A stretch of DNA of 64,000 nucleotides. It comes from Erythrobacter sp. YJ-T3-07. Its GTDB lineage: Bacteria > Pseudomonadota > Alphaproteobacteria > Sphingomonadales > Sphingomonadaceae. A model generated the notes under the pieces. The model made no database searches, was not told the DNA's origin, and worked only from the letters and a program-made list of their open reading frames with translations. The position numbers and the translations under genes were made by a program. Position 1 is the stretch's first letter; each line of letters opens with the position of its first letter. Shown here one piece after another: positions 37,630 to 46,182 of this stretch. The stretch covers positions 2,294,001 to 2,358,000 of the forward strand of contig NZ_JAEAGP010000001.1 of NCBI RefSeq assembly GCF_015999305.1, given 5' to 3'.

Positions 37630-38010
37630 CTAACGCCGCTTCACGAAGACATGCTTGGTCCCCGCCTCATCGACGAAGTCGATCTCGACCGAGCCGGGGC
37701 GGCGCAGCTTCGCATCGGCCTCGTAATTCCTGCAATCGCCTCCGAACGGCGCACATAGCAGGCTGAAGCGGACGATGGAGGTCGAGCCCAGCCGCACCAC
37801 CTGATAGGCTCCGCGATCTTCGGGCGGGGTGCAGTCTGCATCCTCCGCCCGGCAGAAGCGGTAGCGCATGTCCTCGCCCATCTCGAGGCGATAGGCCGCG
37901 CCCTCGCCCAGGGCACCGGTATAGACGCCCGGGATATCGCGCGTCTCGATCGGCTCCGAACACCCACCCAGCAGCGCTGCGAGGCCGATCGCGAGTGCCC
38001 CTCTGATCAC
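37630..38010 (-). CDS. Small lipoprotein of unknown function
   Basis: A 126-residue protein starting with GTG at 38010, which overlaps the DUF418 stop by 4 bp (GTGA). The N-terminus is a lipoprotein signal (GALAIGLAALLGGC, Cys at about 17). The body holds a calycin-like beta pattern (IPGVYTGALGEGAAYRLEMG, YRFCRAEDADCTPPEDRG) and several Cys. I do not recognise the family. It is translationally coupled to the DUF418 gene. A longer reading to 38628 is a shadow of the DUF418 frame. Confidence 0.75.
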   Translation of the reverse strand: MIRGALAIGLAALLGGCSEPIETRDIPGVYTGALGEGAAYRLEMGEDMRYRFCRAEDADCTPPEDRGAYQVVRLGSTSIVRFSLLCAPFGGDCRNYEADAKLRRPGSVEIDFVDEAGTKHVFVKRR

Positions 38011-39362
38011 CCTGCCTCCCGCGTCCGCCGGATCGGGAACAGCTTGCCGTAGGTCAGGCAGCGCCACAGCCATTCCAGCGGGCCGAAGCGATAGACCGAC
38101 AGCCAGGCCTTCGACCACGCCAGCATGATCGCCCACGCAGCCAGCATCACGATGTAGAGCTGCGGCCGCGTAAGCTCGCCATACAGGCCCAGCGCGAAGC
38201 CGTGGAACACGAACAGCATCAGGATCGACGTGCCGAGATAGTTGGAGAACGCCATCCGGCCTGCCGCGCTGACGCGCGATCCCAGCCAGCCGGTCGCCTT
38301 CGGCCCCCACAGCGCGAGCAGCGCGGCGAGCCCGATCACGAAGGGCAGGCGGAGGAAGGCGCTGGTGCCGACGAAGCTGAGGAAGGTGGCATGGAAGCTC
38401 AGCCCACGCTCCAGCGTCCACAGACCGATGGCGAGCGATCCGGCGAGGCCCACAACCACGCCGATTGTGCCCCAGATCGCCTGCTTCTTCGCATTGAGAC
38501 GCCCGTCGAACAGGCCGAACCGATACAGCGCCATGCCGATCAGGATCAGCGGGATGGTCTCCAGCCCGAAGAACAGGAAACCGGTCAGCGGTTCGGCCCA
38601 GTGTTCGGTCAGGTTGTAGTGAACCCAACCGAAATAGTCGCCCGACTGGATCAGCGAGGTATCGACCTGCGCCACGTCGAGGCCCTGCGTCTTCATCACC
38701 CCGAAGCTTTCACGCACCTCTGCCGGGGTGGACGGGCCGCCGCTCTGCGTACCGGCCTCTGCCATCACCTGCGCGCCGCCAAGTTCCATCACCCAGTAGA
38801 AGAAGCCCGCCATCGCACTGAACAGCGCTGCTCCGACGAGGTAGAAGAATATCCCCACGCCCAACTGCGTCTTCGGGCCCCACTTCACGAACAACAGGCA
38901 GATGAACCCACAGGTCGCGTAGAGCGTGAGGATGTCGCCGCGCCAGATGAAGAAGAAATGGATCATGCCGAACGCCAGCAGCCAGAACAGCCGCCGCGCC
39001 TGAAGCCAGCGCCCCTGCTTGCGCGCCCACGCCTTCTCCAGGAAGAGATACATCCCCGCCCCGAACAGCAGCGTGAAAAGCCCGCGCATCTTGCCGTCGA
39101 TCAGCACGAACTGCGCGACCCACATCCAGTCCGACGTCGCATCATGCGGGGTGAGGAAGCCTGCGGGCCACATATAGGCGATCATCGGCTGACCGAAGGC
39201 GACGATATTGGCCGCCAGAATGCCCATCACCGCTATCCCGCGGGTAAAATCGAGGCTTAGCAGACGCGAGGCGCCGGTGGCCGAAATCGGCGCTGCCTTT
39301 TCGGGAGCGCCTGTGGCCCGTGTATCCTGATCCGGCGTTGCCGCCGCTGTCGCTTCGGTCAT
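38007..39362 (-). CDS. DUF418 family multi-pass membrane protein
   Basis: A 451-residue protein with about ten membrane segments. The DUF418 hallmarks are SLDFTRGIAVMGILAANI near the start, GKMRGLFTLLFGAGMYL, and the C-terminal GRMAFSNYLGTSILM with FGPLEWLWRCLTYGK. The family is related to acyltransferase-3/heparan N-acetyltransferase-like (DUF1624) proteins; the substrate is unknown, and YeiB is a homologue. The first ~30 residues are a hydrophilic Ala/Pro/Thr-rich extension. It is coupled to a small lipoprotein gene. Confidence 0.9.
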   Translation of the reverse strand: MTEATAAATPDQDTRATGAPEKAAPISATGASRLLSLDFTRGIAVMGILAANIVAFGQPMIAYMWPAGFLTPHDATSDWMWVAQFVLIDGKMRGLFTLLFGAGMYLFLEKAWARKQGRWLQARRLFWLLAFGMIHFFFIWRGDILTLYATCGFICLLFVKWGPKTQLGVGIFFYLVGAALFSAMAGFFYWVMELGGAQVMAEAGTQSGGPSTPAEVRESFGVMKTQGLDVAQVDTSLIQSGDYFGWVHYNLTEHWAEPLTGFLFFGLETIPLILIGMALYRFGLFDGRLNAKKQAIWGTIGVVVGLAGSLAIGLWTLERGLSFHATFLSFVGTSAFLRLPFVIGLAALLALWGPKATGWLGSRVSAAGRMAFSNYLGTSILMLFVFHGFALGLYGELTRPQLYIVMLAAWAIMLAWSKAWLSVYRFGPLEWLWRCLTYGKLFPIRRTREAG

Positions 39363-39456
39363 TGAAAAGATTCCCCCCTGTTACCCGTCACCTAACAGCG
39401 AGGCGGGCTCAGGGGAATTGCCTTCGACGGGCGCGCGATCTCGCCCGATGAAAAGC

Positions 39457-40695
39457 CTAGCGGGTGACGAGGCAGTCCTGCCCGCTGCGCTTGAGCGCAT
39501 TGCACGCGCTCTGCGCCGCATCGCGGCTGGCATAGCCGCCCGCGAGCAGCTTGGTCACACGGCCCGCAGGTTCGAGCACGCGGGTCGCCCCGGCAAGCTC
39601 GCTGCGGCCCGAAAGGCGCGCCCACAGACGCTCCGCATTGCCATTGACGGCAAAGGCACCGAGCTGGATTTTCCAAGGCCCGCTGCCCGCAGCCGCCCGC
39701 ACGGGCGCGGGCTGCGGTTCGGGGCGCGGCGCTACGCGTGGCTCGGGCCGGGGCTCGGGTCGCGGTTGCGGGGCAGCGCGCGCGACGACCGGCGTGGTCG
39801 GCTGCGGCTCGACTGCGCTGGGATCGGCAGCGGGCGTGCTGCGACGCGCGAAGGTCGCACCCGCATCTGCGGGGCTTTCAGTGCCAGTGACGCGGCTCGC
39901 CTCGGCGATGGCGGACTGTGCGGCGGCCACGGAGGGCGCCACGCGGGTCTGAGTGATGGGGCGCGGGATACGGTCCGGGCGGCCCGGGGTCGGGACACCC
40001 GGCGCGCTGGTCGCGACAGGCGAGGCTGCGGCAGGAACCGGAGCCGAGCGCGAGGGCGCGGCATCGCTCGCACCAAGATCGGCGGCGGCAAAACGGCTCG
40101 CACGCTGCGCGTCGGCATTGCGCTTGAGCTGCGGCACCAGCGCCTGTGCCTGCTGGCGCTGGTCGAGCGGGATGTGCGTATCCATCTGCTGCATCGCGCT
40201 GGCCGCCTGCGGCAGGCCCGCCGCGTTGGCGAGCGTGATCAGCGCGTAGGCGCGCACCCAGTCGCGCGCGACGAGGTCGCCGTTGAAGTGCGCGATGCCC
40301 AGCAGATATTGCGCGCGCGGATCGCCGCGCTCTGCGGCATCGACAACATAGGGCATAGCCTCTTCGCGGCGGCCGTTCTGGAACAGCAGCAGACCCAGAT
40401 TGTCCGCCGCCTTCAGGTGCCCCTGCGCCGCAGCCTTTGCGTAATAGACTTCGGCCTGGCGGGTGTTCTGCTCGACCCCGCGGCCGAGGCGATAGGCCTG
40501 ACCCAGGTTGAACTGCGCGTCGGCATCGCCCTGCCCGGCAGGTCCGCGCCATTCGGCCACGGCGGTCTCGTAATCCCCGCGCTCCCACGCGGCGACGCCA
40601 TCATTGACGTCGGCCAGCGCGAGCCCCGGCAGGGTCAGCAATGCGCCTGCAAGGCACGCCCGGAGGCCGAATTTGCGACCGTTTCGCGTCGTCAT
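39457..40695 (-). CDS. Exported Sel1/TPR-repeat protein with C-terminal SPOR domain
   Basis: A 412-residue periplasmic protein. The signal peptide is about residues 1-28. Sel1-like repeats follow (DADAQFNLGQAYRLGRGVEQNTRQAEVYYAKAAAQ as two repeats, GDPRAQYLLGIAHFNGD), then a long Pro/Ala/Arg linker, and a SPOR domain at the end (WKIQLGAFAVNGNAERLW ... GGYASRDAAQSACNALKRSGQDC). SPOR domains bind denuded glycan at the division septum. The ATG at 40695 is preceded by GGGGA; upstream ATGs at 40710 and 40722 are possible. It is divergent from the parA-like gene. Confidence 0.87.
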   Translation of the reverse strand: MTTRNGRKFGLRACLAGALLTLPGLALADVNDGVAAWERGDYETAVAEWRGPAGQGDADAQFNLGQAYRLGRGVEQNTRQAEVYYAKAAAQGHLKAADNLGLLLFQNGRREEAMPYVVDAAERGDPRAQYLLGIAHFNGDLVARDWVRAYALITLANAAGLPQAASAMQQMDTHIPLDQRQQAQALVPQLKRNADAQRASRFAAADLGASDAAPSRSAPVPAAASPVATSAPGVPTPGRPDRIPRPITQTRVAPSVAAAQSAIAEASRVTGTESPADAGATFARRSTPAADPSAVEPQPTTPVVARAAPQPRPEPRPEPRVAPRPEPQPAPVRAAAGSGPWKIQLGAFAVNGNAERLWARLSGRSELAGATRVLEPAGRVTKLLAGGYASRDAAQSACNALKRSGQDCLVTR

Positions 40696-40752
40696 GGTGT
40701 TCCCCGTCATTGCCGATCGCACGTGTTCACCCTCCGCGCTAACGGGAGATGG

Positions 40753-40768
40753 TTAACCCGCCATTACC
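40753..40768. promoter_or_regulatory. CtrA-box-like sequence in the SPOR/parA divergent region (site 1)
   Basis: TTAACCCGCCATTACC matches TTAA-N7-TTAA except for one base in the second half-site. It is 58 bp upstream of the SPOR gene start. Confidence 0.35.
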
Positions 40769-40885
40769 ACCCTTGCGAACCACTCGCCACGCCGTAACAA
40801 CGCCCCGCCCCGTTGTGCGACGCTTTCGCAGCCCGACTTTACCGTCGGTCCGTCTCGATATGCGGAGCGATCGGCCTTTCCCGCC

Positions 40886-40901
40886 TTAACCCTAAATAAA
40901 G
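40886..40901. promoter_or_regulatory. CtrA-box-like sequence in the SPOR/parA divergent region (site 2)
   Basis: TTAACCCTAAATAAAG has one intact TTAA(C) half and a TAAA second half at the correct spacing. It is about 85 bp upstream of the parA-like start. The 291-bp region 40696-40986 holds no gene. Confidence 0.3.
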
Positions 40902-40986
40902 GACATCCTGCGAAGCCATACGCGTGCATCGAACCCGTTTGCGGGTGAACGATGCGGGACGTGCAACAATTGGGGGAACAGTCCCG

Positions 40987-41700
40987 GTGCGGGTATTGGC
41001 ATTGGCTTCACAGAAGGGCGGATCTGGCAAGACCACCTTGTCCGGCCATCTTTCGGTCCAGGCCCAGCGTGCAGGCGCGGGGCCGGTGGTGCTGATCGAT
41101 ATCGATCCGCAGGGCTCGCTGGCGGACTGGTGGAACGAGCGCGAGGCGGATTATCCGGCCTTCGCGCAGACCACGGTCGCGCGGCTCGCGCACGATCTTC
41201 ACACCTTGCGCGAACAGGGCTTCAAGCTTGCCGTTATCGACACCCCGCCCGCCATCACGATGGCGATCCAGTCGGTCATTTCGGTTGCAGAACTGATCGT
41301 CGTGCCGACCCGTCCCAGCCCGCACGACCTGCGGGCGGTCGGCGCGACGGTCGACCTGTGCGAACGCGCGGGCAAGCCGCTGGTCTTCGTGGTCAACGGC
41401 GCGACACCCAAGGCGCGGATCACTTCGGAAGCAGCAGTCGCGCTGAGCCAGCACGGCACCGTCGCGCCCGTCACCGTCCATCACAGGACCGATTTCGCCG
41501 CGTCGATGATCGATGGCCGCACGGTCATGGAGATCGATCCCGATTGCCGTAGTGCGACGGAGATCGCCGCGCTGTGGAACTACGTGTCCGACCGGCTGGA
41601 AAAGAACTTCCGCCGGACGGTCTTTGCCGCACCCGGCGCGGCGGTCCATCTGCCGCAGGCCCCGCGTCAGGGCGTGTTCGGCCGCCGGGTCGCGCAGTAG
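40987..41700 (+). CDS. ParA family ATPase
   Basis: A 237-residue MinD/ParA ATPase with the deviant Walker A KGGSGKTT (residues 10-17), VLIDIDPQGSLADWW and LAVIDTPPAIT. It starts with GTG at 40987, preceded by GGGGGAAC; a GTG at 40924 would add 21 unlikely residues. It is not next to parB or an origin marker, so it is an orphan ParA, perhaps positioning a protein complex. The following genes encode a putative ribbon-helix-helix protein and a TPR/SPOR lipoprotein. It is divergent from another SPOR protein, which points to cell-pole or division functions. Confidence 0.88.
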   Translation: MRVLALASQKGGSGKTTLSGHLSVQAQRAGAGPVVLIDIDPQGSLADWWNEREADYPAFAQTTVARLAHDLHTLREQGFKLAVIDTPPAITMAIQSVISVAELIVVPTRPSPHDLRAVGATVDLCERAGKPLVFVVNGATPKARITSEAAVALSQHGTVAPVTVHHRTDFAASMIDGRTVMEIDPDCRSATEIAALWNYVSDRLEKNFRRTVFAAPGAAVHLPQAPRQGVFGRRVAQ

Positions 41701-41711
41701 GTGCACCGGGC

Positions 41712-42374
41712 ATGACCGACATGAGCTTTGCCTCGCTTTCCCCCGGCCTGCTTGCCCGCAAGGGCGGCGCGAAACCGGCCATGCGCCGCCAGTCGCCGAT
41801 GGTCGATGGCACGGTCACGGGGGCCCACATGCACCACCCGCAGCCGGCGGAGAGTGCGCTGGAGGACCTGGGCTGGAACGATCTGGGCGAACCCGGCGAT
41901 ACGCAGCCGGACGCGCGCGAGACCGCTCCGCCAGCCGACTATCACGATGCCGCCGAGGACGCGCCGGACAGCGCGTTCGCCCCGCTTGGCAAGCACGCGC
42001 GCAGCACCGCTGCGCCCATGTACGAGACCGCATCCGAGCAGGATCGCGCGGATGAAGCCGCCAGCGAGCCGGACGTAGCCCAACCGGTCGCGGCCGTTCG
42101 CACCAAGGCCCCGCGCCTCCCGCGTCCCAATCTCACGGCCGCCAGCGCGCCTCAAGTGAGGGGCGAAGCAAAGGCCGCAACCAAGGGCAAGCGCACCGCC
42201 TTCACGCTGCGCCTGGATCACGAGCGTCATCTCAAGCTGCGGCTGGCCTGCACGCTCGCCAACCGGAGCGCGCAAGCGCTCGTCACCGAAGCGGTGGACG
42301 CCATGTTCGCCGCCACACCCGAACTCGAACAGCTTGTCGCCCGCGTCCAATCGCGCCCCCACAAGGAGGGATGA
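41712..42374 (+). CDS. Hypothetical protein with C-terminal ribbon-helix-helix-like segment
   Basis: A 220-residue protein. The first ~150 residues are low-complexity, acidic/Ala-rich and probably disordered. The C-terminal ~55 residues (RTAFTLRLDHERHLKLRLAC, LANRSAQALVTEAVDAMF) have the strand-helix-helix pattern of an RHH DNA-binding fold, as in CopG and small ParB-like partners of orphan ParA proteins. It starts 11 bp after the ParA-like stop codon and is followed 4 bp later by the TPR/SPOR lipoprotein gene. It may be the ParA partner; that is inference. Confidence 0.75.
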   Translation: MTDMSFASLSPGLLARKGGAKPAMRRQSPMVDGTVTGAHMHHPQPAESALEDLGWNDLGEPGDTQPDARETAPPADYHDAAEDAPDSAFAPLGKHARSTAAPMYETASEQDRADEAASEPDVAQPVAAVRTKAPRLPRPNLTAASAPQVRGEAKAATKGKRTAFTLRLDHERHLKLRLACTLANRSAQALVTEAVDAMFAATPELEQLVARVQSRPHKEG

Positions 42375-42378
42375 ACCG

Positions 42379-43749
42379 ATGATCCGCCAGAACTTTTCCA
42401 AAACCCTGATGCTCGCCACCGCGCTGGCCACGCTTGGCCTGACCGGCTGCGCCGGCGGTATTGGCGGTTCGAAAACCGCATCGGCCAGCGACGCCGCCAC
42501 GGCCCGCGCCGACGGCAATACCGACAGGGCAATCACCCTGGCCGAGCAGGCCGTGCTCGCCGCGCCGAATGATCCGGCGGCAAAGGCAGAGCTCGGCTCC
42601 TCCTACCTCGCGGCGGGCCGCTTCGCGTCCGCGCAGCAGGCGCTCGAAGAGGCGCTGGTGCTCGGCGATGTGAGCCCGCGCACCGCGCTGCGCTATGCAC
42701 TCGCCTCGATCGCGCTGGGCGACAATCGCGCCGCGATCGAGACGCTGGGCGAATGGCGCGACGCGATCGCTCCGGCGGATCTGGGCCTCGCTTATGCGCT
42801 GGCGGGCAATCCCGAACTGGGCGCACAGATCATGCAGAACGCGCTGCGTGGCGGAGAGAATACCCCGACCATGCGCCAGAACCTCGCCTATGCCTACGCG
42901 CTGGGCGGCAACTGGGCCGCCGCGCGGATCATCGCAGCGGAAGACGTCGCTCCGGGTGAACTGGACGCGCGCATTTCCGAATGGGCACGCGTCGCCCGGC
43001 CGGAAGACTATACCGCCCGCATCGCCAACCTGCTCGGCGTGCAACCGCAAGCCGATTCGGGGATGCCCGCGCAACTGGCGCTGGGCAGTGCCCCGAATGC
43101 GGATGAGATGCTCGCACAGGCTGCCGCAGCAACCGCTGCCGCTGGCCCCATTACGGGCGAACTTCCGCCGGTCGACCTGCTCGCCTCAAGCGGAGCGGCG
43201 CGCTCGCTCGCCCCGCTCGACGCTGCGGTTGGCGCGCGCGATACGGTCTCCAGCGAATTCGACAGCACCTTTGCCAAGGCGGATGCGAAGACCTCCGCCA
43301 CGCCGAAGCCCGCGCCCAAGCCTGCACCCGCCGCAAGTTTCGCCAGCGCACCGGTGGTCCAGCCGATCCCTGCGCGAGCCGCGCCTGCGCCCACGCCGGT
43401 TGCTGCCCCCAAGCCGGCCCAGGCCTCGGTCTCCGCAGCTCGGGATGATCTCGCAGGCGGCACACACCTGGTGCAGCTGGGCAGCTATGCCAGCGAAGCC
43501 GATGCCAAGCGTGGCTGGGCGATCTTCATCAAGCGCCACCCGCAGGTCGCAAGCCGCGAGCAGGTGATCACCCGCGCCAAGGTCAACGGGCGGATCTATT
43601 ACCGCCTGTCGGCCGGCAATCTTGCCGCATCGAGCGCGCAGTCGCTGTGCCGCACGGTCAAGGCCGCCGGTCACGGTTGCATCGCTTGGGAACAGAGCAG
43701 GCCGCTGCCCGGCACGCTCGACTCGGGCCGCCGGGTCGCGACCCGTTAA
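42379..43749 (+). CDS. TPR lipoprotein with C-terminal SPOR domain
   Basis: A 456-residue lipoprotein with lipobox LTGC (Cys about residue 23). TPR-like helices follow (residues 35-210: AITLAEQAVLAAPNDPAAKA, LGSSYLAAGRFASAQQALEEAL). A Pro/Ala linker leads to a SPOR domain (HLVQLGSYASEADAKRGWAIF ... YRLSAGNLAASSAQSLCRTVK). The start at 42379 is preceded by AAGGAGGG. It is the third gene of the parA-like operon and has the same layout as the divergent SPOR protein at 39457-40695; both may recruit factors to the septum. Confidence 0.87.
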   Translation: MIRQNFSKTLMLATALATLGLTGCAGGIGGSKTASASDAATARADGNTDRAITLAEQAVLAAPNDPAAKAELGSSYLAAGRFASAQQALEEALVLGDVSPRTALRYALASIALGDNRAAIETLGEWRDAIAPADLGLAYALAGNPELGAQIMQNALRGGENTPTMRQNLAYAYALGGNWAAARIIAAEDVAPGELDARISEWARVARPEDYTARIANLLGVQPQADSGMPAQLALGSAPNADEMLAQAAAATAAAGPITGELPPVDLLASSGAARSLAPLDAAVGARDTVSSEFDSTFAKADAKTSATPKPAPKPAPAASFASAPVVQPIPARAAPAPTPVAAPKPAQASVSAARDDLAGGTHLVQLGSYASEADAKRGWAIFIKRHPQVASREQVITRAKVNGRIYYRLSAGNLAASSAQSLCRTVKAAGHGCIAWEQSRPLPGTLDSGRRVATR

Positions 43750-43776
43750 GCGGCTCGCAGATTGAACGAACGCGTC

Positions 43777-43796
43777 GGTCGACTGGCTAGTCGACC
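43777..43796. terminator. Hairpin at the end of the pyrC-like gene
   Basis: GGTCGACT (43777-43784) and AGTCGACC (43789-43796) form a perfect 8-bp stem with a 4-nt loop. It overlaps the pyrC-like stop codon and sits between convergent genes. There is no U-run. Confidence 0.45.
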
Positions 43797-45016
43797 CTGA
43801 CGCCGCCCTTCCACAGGCCCAGCACCCGGCCCTGCATCGGCTGGCCATCGAACGGCGTGTTGTCGGCAGTCGCGGCCATCTTGCGCCGGTCCACGATCCA
43901 CGGCTTCTCCGGATCGACCAGTGCGATGTCGCCTTCATGGCCCTCGCGCAGCACGCCCGCATCGACGCCAAGCAGCCGCGCGGGCGCACCCGCCAGCAGA
44001 TCGAACGCGCGCGGCAGGTGGATAACCCCGTCGCGCACCAGCGTGAGCGTGGTCGACAGCAGCGTTTCCGCCCCCGCCATCCCAGGCTCCGCATCGGCGA
44101 AGGGCAACCGCTTGTCCTCCGGACCGCGCGGATCGTGCCCGCTCGACACCACATCGATCGTCCCATCCGCAATCGCAGCGATCACCGCGTGACGGTCTTC
44201 CTCGCTGCGCAGAGGTGGCGAGAGCCTGCCGAAGGTGCGGAAGTCGCCGATCGCGAGGTCGGACAGCATGAAATGCGCGGGCGTCACACCTGCGGTCACC
44301 GCCACGCCGCGCGCCTTGGCGCTACGCACCAGATCGAGCGCGGCGGCTGTCGTCAGCTGCCGGAAATGAATGCGCGCACCGGCCATCTCGGCCAGCGCAA
44401 TGTCGCGTGCGACCGCCAGTGCTTCGGCCTGCGGCGGCGCACTCGGCAGGCCCAGCCGGGTCGCCATTTCGCCCGCGCTCGCCACGGCATCCACCGCCAG
44501 CCCGCCATCCTCGGCATGCGCGACCACGACCATGTCGAGCATCGCGGCATAGCTCAGCACGCGCAGCATCACGCCGCTGTCCGCGATCCAGCGCCTGCCG
44601 GTCGCGATCCCGCGTGCGCCCGCCTCGCGCATCAGCGCGACCTCGCCCAGTTCCTCCCCGGCCAGCCCGCGCGTCGCGGCGGCCAGCGGATGGACCCAGA
44701 AGTCGGGCTTGCCGCTCTTGGCGATGTAGTTGACCCGGCTCGGCAGATCGAGCGGCGGCGACTGATCGGGCATCAGCGCCGCGCGACTGATCCCGCCGAA
44801 ATGGAACGCGGGCTTGTCGACCGCGAACACGCCGAGATCGACGAGGCCCGGCACGACCAGCTTGCCTTTCGCGTCGACGACCTCGTCGTCGGGCTGGGCC
44901 TGCCCTGCCCCGATCGACGCGATCATGCCGTCGGCGATCCGCAGCGTGCCGTCGACGACACCCTCGGGCGTTACCAGCTTGCCGTTGACGAAGGTGATGG
45001 GTCGGGTCTGTTTCAT
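43787..45016 (-). CDS. Dihydroorotase-like protein lacking metal ligands (PyrC'/PyrX type)
   Basis: A 409-residue amidohydrolase-fold protein of the class I dihydroorotase family. It lacks key catalytic elements. The DxHxHxR motif after the first strand is replaced by GLVDLGVFAVDKPA (residues 57-70), and the TDHAPH motif carrying the catalytic Asp is SGHDPR (292-297). H167 (VAHAED) and H217 remain. Non-catalytic pseudo-dihydroorotases of this kind assemble with aspartate transcarbamoylase in Pseudomonas and others. It starts 10 bp after pyrB on the same strand, supporting the same role here. An active PyrC should be encoded elsewhere. Confidence 0.9.
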   Translation of the reverse strand: MKQTRPITFVNGKLVTPEGVVDGTLRIADGMIASIGAGQAQPDDEVVDAKGKLVVPGLVDLGVFAVDKPAFHFGGISRAALMPDQSPPLDLPSRVNYIAKSGKPDFWVHPLAAATRGLAGEELGEVALMREAGARGIATGRRWIADSGVMLRVLSYAAMLDMVVVAHAEDGGLAVDAVASAGEMATRLGLPSAPPQAEALAVARDIALAEMAGARIHFRQLTTAAALDLVRSAKARGVAVTAGVTPAHFMLSDLAIGDFRTFGRLSPPLRSEEDRHAVIAAIADGTIDVVSSGHDPRGPEDKRLPFADAEPGMAGAETLLSTTLTLVRDGVIHLPRAFDLLAGAPARLLGVDAGVLREGHEGDIALVDPEKPWIVDRRKMAATADNTPFDGQPMQGRVLGLWKGGVRVD

Positions 45017-45026
45017 TGCCGCCCCC

Positions 45027-46070
45027 TCACTTCCACTGTCCCTGCCCCAGCGGGCGTTCCCATCCGGGAACCCCGCGCGCCCGGCGGGTCAGCACGTCGA
45101 GGCACGCCATCCGCACCGCGACGCCCATCTCCACCTGCCGGGTGATGATCGACCGGTCGAGCATGTCGGCCACGTCGCTGTCGATCTCCACGCCCCGGTT
45201 CATCGGGCCGGGATGCATCACCAGCGCATCGGGTGCCGCGCGGCGCAGGCGCTCCTGCGTCAGCCCATAGAGGTGGTGGTATTCGCGGGTCGAGGGAATG
45301 AACTGGCCGCTCATCCGCTCCGCTTGCAGGCGCAGCATCATCACGACGTCCGCCCCTTCCAGCGCGGCATCGAAATCGACGAAGGGCTTCGCGCCCATCA
45401 TCTCGATCCCCGCCGGCATCAGCGCGGGCGGCGCGCACACGCGCACGCTGGCACCCAGCGCCTGCAGGCACAGGATGTTGGACCGCGCGACCCGGCTATG
45501 CGCGATGTCGCCGCAGATGGTGACGACGAGGCCGGTAAAGTCCTCCGCGCCCTCGCCCCGCTCGTCCAGCGCATGGCGCAGCGCCAGCGCATCGAGCAGC
45601 GCTTGCGTAGGGTGTTCATGGCTCCCGTCGCCCGCGTTGAGCACCGGGCAATCGACCTTGCCGTCGATCAGGTCGACCGCGCCGCTCGACGCGTGGCGGA
45701 TCACGATCGCGTCCGCGCGCATCGCGTTGAGCGTGATCGCTGTGTCGAGCAGCGTTTCGCCCTTCTTCACGCTCGACTGCGCGGCGTGCATGTTGACCAC
45801 ATCCGCACCCAGCCGCTTGCCCGCAATCTCGAAGCTCAGCAGCGTGCGCGTGCTGTTTTCGAAGAAGGCGTTGATGATCGTCATCCCGGCCAGCAGGTCG
45901 CAATGCTTGTCCCGCTGGCGGTTGAATTCGACCCACTGCTCCGCCTCGGCGAGCAGGTAGAGGATCTCGTGCCGCTCCAGCTGCGCGATGCCGGTCAGGC
46001 TGGGATGCGGGAATGCGTGTCCGCCCGCCGGGAAGCGGTCGGAATTCGGGGGGGAGCCTGCAGATGCCAT
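45027..46070 (-). CDS. pyrB: Aspartate carbamoyltransferase catalytic chain
   Basis: A 347-residue enzyme that condenses carbamoyl phosphate and aspartate in pyrimidine synthesis. The carbamoyl-phosphate site is FFENSTRT (residues 69-76), with further motifs [17 protein letters not shown] and [10 protein letters not shown]. The length of over 340, with an N-terminal extension, is typical of ATCases that need a PyrC' partner, and no pyrI is seen. The start at 46070 is chosen from the family; an in-frame ATG at 46115 is possible. It forms an operon with the pseudo-dihydroorotase gene and diverges from sppA. Confidence 0.97.
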   Translation of the reverse strand: MASAGSPPNSDRFPAGGHAFPHPSLTGIAQLERHEILYLLAEAEQWVEFNRQRDKHCDLLAGMTIINAFFENSTRTLLSFEIAGKRLGADVVNMHAAQSSVKKGETLLDTAITLNAMRADAIVIRHASSGAVDLIDGKVDCPVLNAGDGSHEHPTQALLDALALRHALDERGEGAEDFTGLVVTICGDIAHSRVARSNILCLQALGASVRVCAPPALMPAGIEMMGAKPFVDFDAALEGADVVMMLRLQAERMSGQFIPSTREYHHLYGLTQERLRRAAPDALVMHPGPMNRGVEIDSDVADMLDRSIITRQVEMGVAVRMACLDVLTRRARGVPGWERPLGQGQWK

Positions 46071-46182
46071 TAAAGCAATGCCACTAGTCGAGGCATGTAT
46101 GTCGCTCAAGCACATTCGGCTGGAGGTTCGTGTTAACGCCCCTTAGGTATGGGAAGCTAAAAGCTACGGGGCTCTCGATACC

